Source of the DNA: Magnetospirillum sp.
GTDB taxonomy: Bacteria > Pseudomonadota > Alphaproteobacteria > Rhodospirillales > Magnetospirillaceae
Assembly (NCBI GenBank): GCA_024707145.1
Contig: JANQAI010000008.1
Coordinates: 496,001-560,000 of the forward strand
DNA length: 64,000 nt
Reading direction: 5' to 3'
Under the pieces are notes generated by a model, which saw nothing but the letters and a program-made list of their open reading frames with translations, searched no databases and was not told where the DNA came from. A program made the translations under genes and the position numbers. This document shows, piece after piece, positions 29,314 through 37,671 of the stretch (position 1 is its first letter; each line of letters opens with the position of its first letter).

Positions 29314-30006
29314 CTACTCGCCACTCTCCTGCACCAGCCGGCGCAGGGCGTCCAGGTCGGTCAGCACCACCTCGCGCCCGTGGCTTTCCACCCCCACCGC
29401 CTTCAGCCGGCCAAGGGCGCGCGACAGGGATTCAGGGGCAATGCCGATGCGGCTGGCCAGCACCGCCTTGGTCAGCGGCAGGCGCACCTGGGCCGAACCC
29501 TCCTGCCCTTTCGCCAGGGCAAGCAGGAACGAGGCCAGGCGCTGGCCGGGCGACTTGCTCTTCAGTTCGGTGATCTCGTGGATCAGCCGGGTCTGCCAGC
29601 GGGCCAGGCCCGACAGCAGGTGGAAGGCCAGCCTGCGGTGCTCGCCCAGACGGCGGAGGAACGGCGCGGCGGGGATGTGCACCAGCCTCGACCCGGCCAC
29701 CACCTCGCAATTCAGCGGGAACTTGCCCGACGAGAACATGGCTGCCTCGGCGAAGGTGGCGATGGGATCGAACACCTCGATGATGGACTGGTCGCCGGTC
29801 TCGGTCAGGGCGAACAGGTTGACGCGCCCTTCCAGCACCACGAAGAAGCGGTCGGCGGAATCACCCTGGCTGAACAGCAGGCCGGTATCGGCGTAGGACA
29901 CCGCCTGCGCCGGTTCCAGCAGCAACGACAGGTCATCACGGCCCAGCGCCGCGAACAACGGGGCACGGGCACACAGGTCGAAATCGGCGGCGGACAATCC
30001 GGCCAT
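29314..30006 (-). CDS. Crp/Fnr family regulator (DNR-like), copy 1
   Basis: 230 residues. N-terminal cyclic-nucleotide-type beta roll (APLFAALGRDDLSLLLEPAQ, LFSQGDSADRFFVVLEGRVNLF), dimer helix (LLSGLARWQTRLIHEITELK), and C-terminal helix-turn-helix (TKAVLASRIGIAPESLSRALGRL). The APESLSRALGRLK recognition helix fits the FNR/DNR class reading TTGAC half-sites. It has none of the FNR iron-sulfur Cys cluster, so a heme/NO or redox cofactor is more likely than a 4Fe-4S switch. Starts 4 bases after copy 2. Confidence 0.88.
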   Translation of the reverse strand: MAGLSAADFDLCARAPLFAALGRDDLSLLLEPAQAVSYADTGLLFSQGDSADRFFVVLEGRVNLFALTETGDQSIIEVFDPIATFAEAAMFSSGKFPLNCEVVAGSRLVHIPAAPFLRRLGEHRRLAFHLLSGLARWQTRLIHEITELKSKSPGQRLASFLLALAKGQEGSAQVRLPLTKAVLASRIGIAPESLSRALGRLKAVGVESHGREVVLTDLDALRRLVQESGE

Positions 30007-30010
30007 GGTC

Positions 30011-30718
30011 TTACCCCATATCGTCTTCGACGCAGAATTCGCGCAGGCGTTCCACGTCGGCAATGACCACGGTGTTGTCGGGCAGCGACTCCACCCCCAG
30101 CTTGGCCAGCTTGCCCAAGGCGCGCGACAGGCTTTCCGGCTTCATCCCCAGTTCGTCGGCCACCAGCCGCTTGTCGTAGGGGAAGCGCAGGGTCGCCTGC
30201 CCCTCCTCGGCCTCCACCTGGGACAGCAGGAAGCTGCCCAGCCGCTGGGCGGTGGTCTTCAGCTTCAGTTCGGCGATCTGGCGCACCAGCATGCGCAGCC
30301 GGAACGACATGGTCGACAGCATGTGGGTGATGATGTCGAAGCGCGCTTCCAGCTTGGCCAGGAACGACCGGGCCGGGATCGCCAGCACGGTGGCCGAGGT
30401 CAGAACCCGGGCACCCATCAGGAAATGACCGTCCCCGAACAAGGCGGCATCGCCCAGCACCATGCCCTTGCGCGCCACCTCGACCACCGAGCGGCGGCCG
30501 TCCACGTCCACCGACAACTCCACATGGCCGTCCATGACCACGTAGAAGCACTCCACCGCGTCGCCCTGGCTGTAGAGCTGGTGCTCGTGCCCCAGCGGGA
30601 CCAACTCGGCCCCGGCCACGAGGTCGCGGATGTCGGCTTCCAGCAGCCCCGAGAACAGCGGGGTGAACTGCAATTGCAACAGTACGCCCTTGTCGGGCGG
30701 CGGAACGGCTTCGGACAT
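30011..30718 (-). CDS. Crp/Fnr family regulator (DNR-like), copy 2
   Basis: 235 residues with the same layout as its downstream neighbour: sensor roll (TPLFSGLLEADIRDLVAGAE, QLYSQGDAVECFYVVMDGHVEL), helix (MLSTMSFRLRMLVRQIAELKLKT) and HTH (DKRLVADELGMKPESLSRALGKL). The two proteins share the recognition helix PESLSRALGxL, so they probably read the same box. They look like a tandem duplication, with copy 2 first in the operon. No FNR-type Cys cluster. Confidence 0.88.
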   Translation of the reverse strand: MSEAVPPPDKGVLLQLQFTPLFSGLLEADIRDLVAGAELVPLGHEHQLYSQGDAVECFYVVMDGHVELSVDVDGRRSVVEVARKGMVLGDAALFGDGHFLMGARVLTSATVLAIPARSFLAKLEARFDIITHMLSTMSFRLRMLVRQIAELKLKTTAQRLGSFLLSQVEAEEGQATLRFPYDKRLVADELGMKPESLSRALGKLAKLGVESLPDNTVVIADVERLREFCVEDDMG

Positions 30719-30775
30719 AACAGGTTTCCTTGATACCCGTTAGAACCTAAGCCAAGCACCGCCGCCCGCCAAGCC

Positions 30776-31279
30776 CTACTGCGCGCCAAAATTCCAGATC
30801 GGCACGTTGGGGGCCACCACCGACGGCAAAGTGGGCGCCGTGGGCGGGGTGGGCCAGGTGAACCCGCCCGGGCTCGGCGACGGCGTGGAGGGGGTTGCCG
30901 GCCCGTTGCCGGGCAGGGTGGGCACCCCGCCGAGCATGGGTGGATTGCTGAACGAAGCGGGCATTTCCTCGCGCCCGCCCGTCAGGGCCGGCAGCATCCC
31001 ATCCATCGCCGGCGGCTTGGCCGCGGTGATGGCGCCCAGCGGATCCAGGTCGCTGTCCGCCGGCTTGCCCTCGCTGCGGCCATCCAACTGGCCGCCTTCC
31101 AGCGCCGCCAGCGGATCGTCGCCCGACATGCGCGCGACGCACATGTCGAAAGCCGGGCTGCCCATCCGGTAACCGGCATTGATGCAGGTCTCGGCGGTAC
31201 CCCGCCCCGCCGCCCAGGCGGTCCCCAGCGTGGCCGCCAACACCATCAGCGCCGTGGGCGCCAGAACGCTCATCCGCAT
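30776..31279 (-). CDS. exported Pro-rich hypothetical protein
   Basis: 167 residues: signal peptide (MRMSVLAPTALMVLAATLGTAWA), a short Cys-containing N-terminal part (ETCINAGYRMGSPAFDMCVARMSGDDP), and a long Pro/Gly/Ser/Thr tail ending VPIWNFGAQ. The two Cys (14 residues apart) probably form a disulfide in the periplasm. A second possible start is the ATG at 31273. No family recognised. Confidence 0.65.
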   Translation of the reverse strand: MRMSVLAPTALMVLAATLGTAWAAGRGTAETCINAGYRMGSPAFDMCVARMSGDDPLAALEGGQLDGRSEGKPADSDLDPLGAITAAKPPAMDGMLPALTGGREEMPASFSNPPMLGGVPTLPGNGPATPSTPSPSPGGFTWPTPPTAPTLPSVVAPNVPIWNFGAQ

Positions 31280-31362
31280 GGCCGCCTCCCTGTCCGCGTT
31301 GGTCCATGCGCCATTATCGCGCCAGGCGGGGCGGCATAGGTCGGGGCAAACGGCCATAGCCG

Positions 31363-32358
31363 TTAGGAACCGCGCCCCCGGGAACCACCCGACGGACGGC
31401 CGTCGCCGCCGGGGCCCAGCGTGTCGGCCATGGAGGCCCCGCGCTGCCCCATGGGCCGTTCCGGCCCGATGGTGGTGTCGCGGGCGGTCTGGTGCTCCAT
31501 CTCGGCGTCGAGCAGGGCGCCCAGCAGCACCACGAAACTGGTGAGCTGGAACCACAGCAGGGTCACCGCCACCGCCGCCATGGACCCGTAGGTCTTATTG
31601 AAATCGCCGAAGCGGGAGGCATAGAGCGAGAACAGGCCCGACCCCACCAGCCACAGCACCGTCGCCAGCACCGCGCCCCAGGTGACCCAGCGCCAGCGCG
31701 GCCGGTCCCGCGACGGCGCGTAGCGGTAGACGATGCTCAGCCCCACCAGCACGAAGACCGCCAGCAGCGGCCAGCGCAACGCCGACAGCAGGGATTTCAC
31801 CCCATTGCCTATCGGCAGGATCGACAGCAGGGGCGGCACCGCCGCCACCATGGTCAGCGCCACCAGCCCGAACACGATGGCGCCCAGCGTCAGCCCCAGA
31901 GAGGTGGCGTTGAGGGTGAAGAAGCCGCGTTTCTCCTCTTCGCCATAGACGATGTTGAGACCCGAGATCAACCCCTTGACTCCCTTGGTCGCCCCCCACA
32001 GGGCCACCGCCAGCGACACCAGCAACGAAACGCCCAGCGCCCCTCCCGAGGCGCTGGCCAAGCCGTTCATCTGCTCGCCCACCAGGCGGGCGACATCGCC
32101 GGGCAGGAAGCCCGACAGCACATCCAACTGCCGCTGCACCTGATCGGGGTCGGCGATCAGGCCGTACAGCGAAATGGCGGCGGCCAGGGCGGGAAACAGC
32201 GCGAAGAACTCGTTGAAGGCGATGCCGGCCGAGATGACCGACAGCTCATATCGGCTGATGTCACCCCACATACGGCGCAGGATGTCGAGCCAGCCCGGCT
32301 TGGAAATGTCCCGTGGACGCTCGGCCCCGCGTCCACGGGTGTCCGCATGGATAGCCAT
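31363..32358 (-). CDS. YihY/BrkB family membrane protein
   Basis: 331 residues, six transmembrane helices in the YihY/virulence-factor BrkB arrangement: VISAGIAFNEFFALFPALAA (family signature near residue 41), SLLVSLAVALWGATKGVKGLI, LNIVYGEEEKRGFF, YRYAPSRDRPRWRWVTWGAV, and FNKTYGSMAAVAVTLLWFQL. The cytoplasmic C-tail is Gly/Ser/Arg-rich. Precise function is unknown. It follows the DUF3618 gene by 4 bases and probably belongs to the same stress operon. Confidence 0.92.
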   Translation of the reverse strand: MAIHADTRGRGAERPRDISKPGWLDILRRMWGDISRYELSVISAGIAFNEFFALFPALAAAISLYGLIADPDQVQRQLDVLSGFLPGDVARLVGEQMNGLASASGGALGVSLLVSLAVALWGATKGVKGLISGLNIVYGEEEKRGFFTLNATSLGLTLGAIVFGLVALTMVAAVPPLLSILPIGNGVKSLLSALRWPLLAVFVLVGLSIVYRYAPSRDRPRWRWVTWGAVLATVLWLVGSGLFSLYASRFGDFNKTYGSMAAVAVTLLWFQLTSFVVLLGALLDAEMEHQTARDTTIGPERPMGQRGASMADTLGPGGDGRPSGGSRGRGS

Positions 32359-32362
32359 GGCT

Positions 32363-33155
32363 TTAATGGGTCATGCGCGATGGCGACCCGGCCTCCTGGG
32401 GCGACCCGGTCTCCTGACGCAGCGTACGTTCGGCCTCGTCCTTGCCGGCCTGGACCGCCCGCTCGGCCACCCTGGAGGCCTTTTCCGCCAGTTCGCCGCC
32501 GGTCTGCCGGGCCTGCCGCGCCAACTCGCCCCCGGCACCGCCCAACGTTTCCTCTTCGGTGCGGCTGCGGGGCAGCAAGGCACCCATCGCCGCCCCCGCC
32601 ATCAGAGCCAGCGCGGCCATGGTGAGCGGATGGTCCTGGTAGGCACCACGGGTGCGGTCGGCGACGGTTGTCGCCGACGAGCGGGCCTGGCGCCCCCAAT
32701 CCGATACCCGCCCACGGGTCCGCTGGGCGGCGGCACGCAGGCTTCGGCCGGCCTGCTGCCCCCTCCTCGCCGGCGGCGTATTCGGTCGTGCCGACGGTGC
32801 CATAGGCCGGGCTTTCCACGCCGGGGGCGTAACCGGTGTCCTCCTCGGCGCCCCAGGTGGGGGAAATCCCCTCCATGCTTTCATAGGAACCCTGGGCGAC
32901 GGCCCCGCGAGAACGGCCGCCGGTCGCCGCCGTTACCGCCATCCAGCCGATGCCGAGACCGATCAGCGCCAGGGGCACCGGGTTGTCGCGCACCATTTCG
33001 GCGACGCGGGAGCGGTCACTGAGGAACTCACGCATGGTATCCACCGCCTGATCCATGATTTGTTGGGGAGAAAGCTTGCGTTCGATCGCGGTCAGGGTGT
33101 CGGTCATCGAGCCCCTGGTACGCGCAATCTCATCCTCGATGTCCTCGGTGGTCAT
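32363..33155 (-). CDS. DUF3618 protein (one apparent frameshift)
   Basis: About 263 residues after bridging a break. The N-terminal DUF3618 motif (DEIARTRGSMTDTLTAIERKLSPQQIMDQ) is followed by a helix (PLALIGLGIGWMAVTAA), a disordered linker, a second helix (HPLTMAALALMAGAAMGALL) and amphipathic repeats (EKASRVAERAVQAGKDEAER). The frame changes at the C5 run near 32760-32765; one base less gives GEEGQQAGRSLRAA. ATG 33155 overlaps the upstream stop (ATGA). Members sit in three-gene envelope-stress operons with holin-like and apolipoprotein-like proteins, as here. Confidence 0.82.
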
Positions 33156-33544
33156 CGTATCTGCTCCTTGGCCCAGCGTGTGTTGTCCCTCAGCGAATCC
33201 ATGGTCCGACGTGGCGTCAGGTTGTTGGTGCGGACGTTGTCCAGGCCGCGGACCAGCACCACCACGCCCACCAACCCCACCGCCACGCCGACGATCAGGG
33301 CCGCCAGCCACGGCTGCACCACCAGCGCCAGCGCCAGGATGCCGGCGGCGGTCAGGGCGCCCAGCGCCAGCAGCAGCAGAACCCCGCCGATGGCGATTTC
33401 GGTGGCGCCGCGCCCCGCCTGGCGGGCCTTGTCGGACAGCTCCGCCCGGGCCAACCGGATTTCCTGGTGGAACAGGCTGGCGGTGTCTTGGGTGAGTTTA
33501 TTGAACAGCGAAGTGAGCGGACGGTCGGAAATGATGTCGGCCAT
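33152..33544 (-). CDS. phage-holin-like / DUF1469 membrane protein
   Basis: 130 residues: amphipathic start (RPLTSLFNKLTQDTASLFHQEIRLARAEL), then two transmembrane helices (IAIGGVLLLLALGALTAAGI and WLAALIVGVAVGLVGVVVLV), and a basic tail. The LFxxExRLARAEL followed by paired helices is the DUF1469 / putative Actinobacterial holin-X pattern. Middle gene of the stress operon, overlapping DUF3618 by four bases and 1 base from the gene upstream. Confidence 0.85.
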   Translation of the reverse strand: MADIISDRPLTSLFNKLTQDTASLFHQEIRLARAELSDKARQAGRGATEIAIGGVLLLLALGALTAAGILALALVVQPWLAALIVGVAVGLVGVVVLVRGLDNVRTNNLTPRRTMDSLRDNTRWAKEQIR

Positions 33545-33545
33545 G

Positions 33546-34133
33546 TCACGCCTCCCCGCCGCCGGGCGCCGAACCGCCGGAAGCAGAACTGATGGGGCGC
33601 GTCGTCGCCGTGGTGGCCGGGAAGACCCCGGCTTCCGTACTGGTGCCGGATCCCACCGCCGACGATGCCGCCAGCCGCCGCCCATAATCGGCGGAACGGC
33701 CGCGGCCGCTGGGCGGCGAGGCGTTCTTGATCGCCCGCGCCACCAGGAAACCGACCGCCATGGCCCCGCCGATGCACCAGGCGGGTTGCCGGCGGGCCAG
33801 CCCCTCGGCCTCCTCCAACACGTCGGACAGTGTGGAGCCGCGCAGGTAGCCGGCGAACTGATCCAGCCGATCCGCCGCCATATCGGTGTAGCGCCCCATG
33901 CTCTCGTTCTCCATCTTCAGGTCGCCTGCCGCCCGGTGCAGGGCGCCGGCCATGCCGCGCACCGCCTCGACGGCGCGCTGGCGCTGCGCCTCGGCGGCGT
34001 CGAGCATCTTGGTCTTGGCGTCGGCCAAGGCCCGCTCGCCGCCCGCACGGATGGTATTGGACGCCGAGCGCGCCGCCGCCGCGGCGTCATCGGCGGCAGA
34101 GCCGCTCAGCGGGTTGGTGGTGGTCTCGGCCAT
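33546..34133 (-). CDS. helical membrane-associated stress-type protein
   Basis: 195 residues: an Ala-rich amphipathic coil (AAAAARSASNTIRAGGERAL, AEAQRQRAVEAVRGMAGALHRAAGDL), a nutrient-deprivation-type segment (MGRYTDMAADRLDQFAGYLRG), one transmembrane helix (WCIGGAMAVGFLVARAIK), and a disordered Ser/Thr/Gly tail. First gene of the operon with the holin-like and DUF3618 genes; this trio is widespread in alphaproteobacteria, often under general stress control. Exact role unknown. Confidence 0.78.
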   Translation of the reverse strand: MAETTTNPLSGSAADDAAAAARSASNTIRAGGERALADAKTKMLDAAEAQRQRAVEAVRGMAGALHRAAGDLKMENESMGRYTDMAADRLDQFAGYLRGSTLSDVLEEAEGLARRQPAWCIGGAMAVGFLVARAIKNASPPSGRGRSADYGRRLAASSAVGSGTSTEAGVFPATTATTRPISSASGGSAPGGGEA

Positions 34134-34222
34134 AACTCTTTCCTCCTTGCATCAGCGGGTCGGTCGCACCGGGACAACAGGAACGAGGCCCCCGAGTTCC
34201 CGCGCCGCGCGCCGCACCGGCG

Positions 34223-34660
34223 TCACGGACGCCGCGCCGTCACCCGCGTCGATTCCACCGTGGCCACCGGGACGAAGCCGAAGAAGCCCGCGGCCACCGC
34301 CAGCACGGCATGCAGCCAGACGTTATGGCCGTACAGCGGCACCAACCCGAACAAGGTATTCACCGCCGGAATCAGTCCCAGCACCACCAGCACCGCATAG
34401 GCAACGGCGACCACCTGGGCATAGAGGCGCGAGGCGGCGAAATCGCGCCACACCACCACGCCCCATACGCCAAAGGCGAGGTGAACCAGATTGTGCAGGG
34501 CATTGACGGCGAACAGGCCGAACAGCCGGCCGTGGGTCATGCCCTCCATTCCCATCCCTGCGGGATCGCCCGAGGGGGAAACCAGCCCGGGAACGAAGCC
34601 CAGGATGCCGGCGGCCAGGAATCCGATGCCCAAGACCAGGGCGAAGGTGCGTGTCTTCAT
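34223..34660 (-). CDS. DUF4383 membrane protein
   Basis: 145 residues with four helices: FALVLGIGFLAAGILGFVPG, LFGLFAVNALHNLVHLAFGV, VVAVAYAVLVVLGLIPAVNT, and WLHAVLAVAAGFFGF. The NALHNLVHLAFG motif in helix 2 and the LYGHNVWLHAVLA motif in helix 4 define DUF4383. Inner membrane; function unknown. The His-rich helices are notable but not evidence of metal binding. Confidence 0.88.
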   Translation of the reverse strand: MKTRTFALVLGIGFLAAGILGFVPGLVSPSGDPAGMGMEGMTHGRLFGLFAVNALHNLVHLAFGVWGVVVWRDFAASRLYAQVVAVAYAVLVVLGLIPAVNTLFGLVPLYGHNVWLHAVLAVAAGFFGFVPVATVESTRVTARRP

Positions 34661-34692
34661 GGCGGCTCTCCGTTCAGGGGTTCACCATCGGA

Positions 34693-35073
34693 CTATTTCT
34701 GCTGCTCCAGATAGGCGATCACGTTGGCACGGTCCTCGGGCTTCTTCAGGCCGGCGAAGGCCATCTTGTTGCCGACCACTACCGTCTTGGGCTCGGCCAG
34801 GTACTTGTCCAGGGTTTCCGCAGTCCACGTGATGCCCGAGTTCTTCATGGCCGGGGAATAGTTGAACCCTTCCACCGAGCCCGCCTTGCGGCCGACCACG
34901 CCATGCAGGGACGGCCCCACCCGGTTCTGCCCGGCCTGCACCGTGTGGCAGGCCTTGCACTGGTTGAACACCTTCTCGCCAGCAGCCGCGTCGCCCGCCG
35001 CCTGCGCCAGAGTCGGAACCGAAGTCAGAAGGGCTGCCGGCACTGCCGCCATCAGCCATGCGCGCACCATCAT
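34693..35073 (-). CDS. class I monoheme cytochrome c
   Basis: 126 residues. Signal peptide ([25 protein letters not shown]), heme site [10 protein letters not shown] near residue 38 (CKACH), and [20 protein letters not shown], the class I loop. Axial Met candidates are in the [11 protein letters not shown] and [10 protein letters not shown] segments. The C-terminal helix [11 protein letters not shown] packs on the heme. It resembles mitochondrial-type cytochrome c of alphaproteobacteria and would carry electrons in the periplasm. A second ATG at 35070 is possible. Confidence 0.93.
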   Translation of the reverse strand: MMVRAWLMAAVPAALLTSVPTLAQAAGDAAAGEKVFNQCKACHTVQAGQNRVGPSLHGVVGRKAGSVEGFNYSPAMKNSGITWTAETLDKYLAEPKTVVVGNKMAFAGLKKPEDRANVIAYLEQQK

Positions 35074-35205
35074 GGTGGATCCTCCCGCAGGTCTTCACTG
35101 TCCTGCCCTAACAGACCGACCAACCATCTGGTTCCGATGACGGGATGCTTGCTTTTCGCCGCCATCGGGCGAAGATGCCCGCCGACCCGCCATGGAGCCC
35201 GCAAA

Positions 35206-36039
35206 GTGACCGCCAAGACCCGCGACCTGCCCATCGGAGTATTCGATTCGGGGGTCGGCGGCCTGACGGTGCTGAAGGCCCTGCGCGAGCGGCTGCCGCG
35301 CGAATCGCTGGTGTACCTGGGCGACACCGCCCGCCTGCCCTACGGCACCAAGAGCGCGGCGGCGGTCAGCCATTACGCCGTGCAGGCCACCCACGCCCTG
35401 GTGGCCACCGGCATCAAGGCCCTGGTGGTGGCCGACAACACCTCGTCGGCCCATGCCCTGGAAACCCTGCGGGCGGAATTTCGCGGCTTGCCGGTCATCG
35501 GTGTGATCGAGCCCGGCGCTGCCGCCGCCGGCCACGCCAGCGCCGCCGGCCGTATCGCCGTCATCGCCACCGAGAGCACCGTGCAGGCGGGCACCTACCC
35601 CCGCGCCGTACTGCATTCCCGCCCCGGCGCCCAGGTGTTGTCGCAGGCCTGCCCGCTGTTCGTCTCGATGGTGGAGGAAGGCATGGTGGACGGCCCCATC
35701 GCCGAGCAGATCGCACGCCATTACCTGGCGTCGCTGTTCCTCGACCCGCCGCAGCAGCAGCGTTACGACTGCCTGTTGCTGGGATGCACCCACTTCCCGG
35801 CGCTGGAGCCCATGCTGCGGCGGATCCTCGGTCCCGACGTGGCCATCGTGGACTCGGCCACCACCTCGGCCAGCGCGGTCGAGGACCTGCTGGTCCACCG
35901 TCGGCTCGCCACCCATCGCGACCAGGGCAGCGTGCGCTACATGGCCACCGACGCACCCGAACGCTTCGCCCGCGTGGCCGGGGTCTTCGTGTCCTGGCCG
36001 CTGACCGCCGCAGAGGTCGAACTGATCGATATCGGTTGA
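35206..36039 (+). CDS. murI: glutamate racemase family protein with first catalytic Cys replaced by Asp
   Basis: 277 residues, GTG start (VTAKTRDLPIGVFDSGVGGL). The MurI fold is clear: FDSGVGGLTVLKALRERLP, YLGDTARLPYGTKS, second catalytic Cys in LLLGCTHFPALEPML, and VDSATTSASAVEDLL. The first active-site Cys, normally in ACNTAS, is Asp here: VVADNTSSAHAL (codon 35434-35436, GAC). Both sides of the motif are intact, so this is a true substitution rather than a frameshift. The protein may use a different acid/base residue, act on another substrate, or be inactive. An ATG at 35192 is out of frame. Confidence 0.85.
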   Translation: MTAKTRDLPIGVFDSGVGGLTVLKALRERLPRESLVYLGDTARLPYGTKSAAAVSHYAVQATHALVATGIKALVVADNTSSAHALETLRAEFRGLPVIGVIEPGAAAAGHASAAGRIAVIATESTVQAGTYPRAVLHSRPGAQVLSQACPLFVSMVEEGMVDGPIAEQIARHYLASLFLDPPQQQRYDCLLLGCTHFPALEPMLRRILGPDVAIVDSATTSASAVEDLLVHRRLATHRDQGSVRYMATDAPERFARVAGVFVSWPLTAAEVELIDIG

Positions 36040-36114
36040 GTTCGGCGGCGGGTCGCGGGAACCGGCGCGGCGCCCCGCCGTTCACCCTTCCGCAAGGCAA
36101 GCGGAGGTTTCCCC

Positions 36115-36372
36115 ATGGCTTTCATCGGCGCCATCATCATCGGATTGCTGGCCGGCATCGTCGCCAAGCTGCTGATGCCCGGCCGCGATCCCGGCGGCTT
36201 CATCGTCACCATCCTGCTGGGCATCGCCGGCGCCCTGGTGGCCACCTGGCTGGGCCGCGCCGTCGGCTGGTACGGGGCCGACCAGTCGGCCGGCTTCATC
36301 GGCGCCGTGGTCGGCGCCGTGGTCATCCTGGCCATCTACCGGGTGGCGGTGGGACGCCGGCGCACCGACTAG
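36115..36372 (+). CDS. GlsB/YeaQ/YmgE family stress membrane protein
   Basis: 85-residue protein with three helices in the transglycosylase-associated / YeaQ pattern: FIGAIIIGLLAGIVAKLLMP, GRDPGGFIVTILLGIAGALV, and GFIGAVVGAVVILAIYRV. The PGRDPGGFIVTILLGIAGA stretch is the family hallmark. Usually a general-stress inner-membrane protein. Good Shine-Dalgarno GCGGAGG lies 8 bases upstream. Confidence 0.93.
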   Translation: MAFIGAIIIGLLAGIVAKLLMPGRDPGGFIVTILLGIAGALVATWLGRAVGWYGADQSAGFIGAVVGAVVILAIYRVAVGRRRTD

Positions 36373-36393
36373 GCGCGGCCTCCCCGCAACGGA

Positions 36394-36591
36394 TCAGCCC
36401 TGGAGCGCCTTCAGCTGGGCGCGCGCCTCGGTGAGCTTGGCGTGGAGGTCGTAGCACTTCTGCGCCACCGCCGGGATATTCTCCCAGTTGACCGGCAGTT
36501 CCTCGGACAGGTCGTGCAGGTCCATCTTGGCCTGGGTGGCCTGGGTCGACAGCTTCTTGATCTCGGCTTTCAGGGTGTCGATGTCGCTCAT
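36394..36591 (-). CDS. DUF683 / CCE_0567-like small helical protein
   Basis: 65 residues, two antiparallel helices: SDIDTLKAEIKKLSTQATQA then KMDLHDLSEELPVNWENI and AVAQKCYDLHAKLTEARAQL. The MDLHDLxExLPxxWExIP core is typical of the DUF683 (Rop-like) proteins that are usually encoded in nif clusters near nifX. Here no nitrogenase gene is adjacent, so this is a displaced or orphan copy. Conserved His/Glu positions suggest metal binding in the family. Confidence 0.75.
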   Translation of the reverse strand: MSDIDTLKAEIKKLSTQATQAKMDLHDLSEELPVNWENIPAVAQKCYDLHAKLTEARAQLKALQG

Positions 36592-36670
36592 GACTCGCTC
36601 GCGGATGTCGTGGTCGGGCTTGGGCGGAAGCCGATCCCGAACTCTAACCGACAGCACAATCACTGGGCAA

Positions 36671-37060
36671 TCATCGTCGCTGCCCATTTTCCGTGCGGCC
36701 GCCGCGATAGGTGACTGGCGCCTTGCGATCGTCGGGCGGGGTGTCGGCCCGTTTCGCCGACTTGTCCGCCGGGCAGGCGCGGGTGCGGCGGTATTTGGCC
36801 AGCGCCAGCTCCGCCTGGGCCTTGGAGGGGTAGGTACCCAGGGTGATCCAGTGATCCCCCCACAGGGGCAGGCGGGTCAGGATTTCGCACTGCCCCGTCT
36901 TCTTCCAGCGCACCAGATTGTGCTCCACCGCCTGCGCCGGCCAAGCGGACAGGCTGATCAGCAGGGCCACTGCCAAAGGGAGGGCGCCCCTGCTCCATCC
37001 GGCAAGGCGGTTCTCGCCGAAAGGGGAGCCGGCCGGGCGGACAGGTTTCCGTTCGGCCAC
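36671..37060 (-). CDS. exported SPOR-like small hypothetical protein
   Basis: 129 residues from a GTG start at 37060. The signal peptide has a long basic n-region and core GALPLAVALLISLSAWPAQA. The mature part is ~55 structured residues (NLVRWKKTGQCEILTRLPLWGDHWITLGTYPSKAQAELAL) and a basic tail. The WITLGTYPSKAQAELALAKY segment resembles a SPOR-type repeat (peptidoglycan binding), though too short to be certain. Start choice is uncertain: no ATG is available between 36998 and 37250 in this frame with signal-like character. Divergent from the gene at 37112. Confidence 0.55.
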   Translation of the reverse strand: MAERKPVRPAGSPFGENRLAGWSRGALPLAVALLISLSAWPAQAVEHNLVRWKKTGQCEILTRLPLWGDHWITLGTYPSKAQAELALAKYRRTRACPADKSAKRADTPPDDRKAPVTYRGGRTENGQRR

Positions 37061-37111
37061 CAGGGCGCCAGAGTGAAGCCTCCGAACCGTCAAATGGGAA
37101 GGAACCCGGCC

Positions 37112-37669
37112 ATGCGGGGTTGGACCGCCGCCTTCGTCGCCGCCTTGCTGAGCGTGTCCCCCGCCCTGGCCCAGCAGGAAGGGCTGCCCGGCGACAGCCA
37201 CGGCACCACCCGGCTGGCGCCGCAACAGCGCCAGATGCTGGCGACCGTCGCCCGCAACGCCGCCACCGCCATCCAATTGGGCAATCTGGGCGGCACCCGC
37301 GCCGGCGAGAGCCGGCTGAGCCAACTGAGCCAGTCCATGGCGGTGACCAATGGCGGGCTGGCCCAGCAACTGGCGCAAGTGGCGGGGCCCGAGAACCTGC
37401 CCCTGCGCGAGCGTCTGGACGAGGCGGAGATCGCCCGGCTGCGCGCCCTGGCCGGCAACGACCGCACCGGCTTCAGCCGCGAGCTGGTGGGATGGATCAC
37501 CCGCCACTATCCCGACACCATCCGCAACATCGAATCGCTGGGCGAGGGCGACCCGCGCTACGCCGCCCTGGCCGAAGCGACGCTGCCGCAGTTGCGCGAG
37601 CAACTGGCCGCCGCCCAACAATTGGCCCAGGCGGCCATGGAGGGCGAGGCGCCGCGGCAGCCGCACTGA
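37112..37669 (+). CDS. exported DUF4142-like protein
   Basis: 185 residues. Signal peptide RGWTAAFVAALLSVSPALAQ, then helices ATVARNAATAIQLGNLGGTR, SRLSQLSQSMAVTNGGLAQQLAQVA, GFSRELVGWITRHYPDTIRNIES and LPQLREQLAAAQQLAQAAM. The order and the N(A/L)..G..R / H...I pattern are like the DUF4142 protein at 13228-13770, though more diverged. Periplasmic; function unknown. It ends 2 bases from the convergent glycine-rich gene. Confidence 0.65.
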   Translation: MRGWTAAFVAALLSVSPALAQQEGLPGDSHGTTRLAPQQRQMLATVARNAATAIQLGNLGGTRAGESRLSQLSQSMAVTNGGLAQQLAQVAGPENLPLRERLDEAEIARLRALAGNDRTGFSRELVGWITRHYPDTIRNIESLGEGDPRYAALAEATLPQLREQLAAAQQLAQAAMEGEAPRQPH

Positions 37670-37671
37670 CA

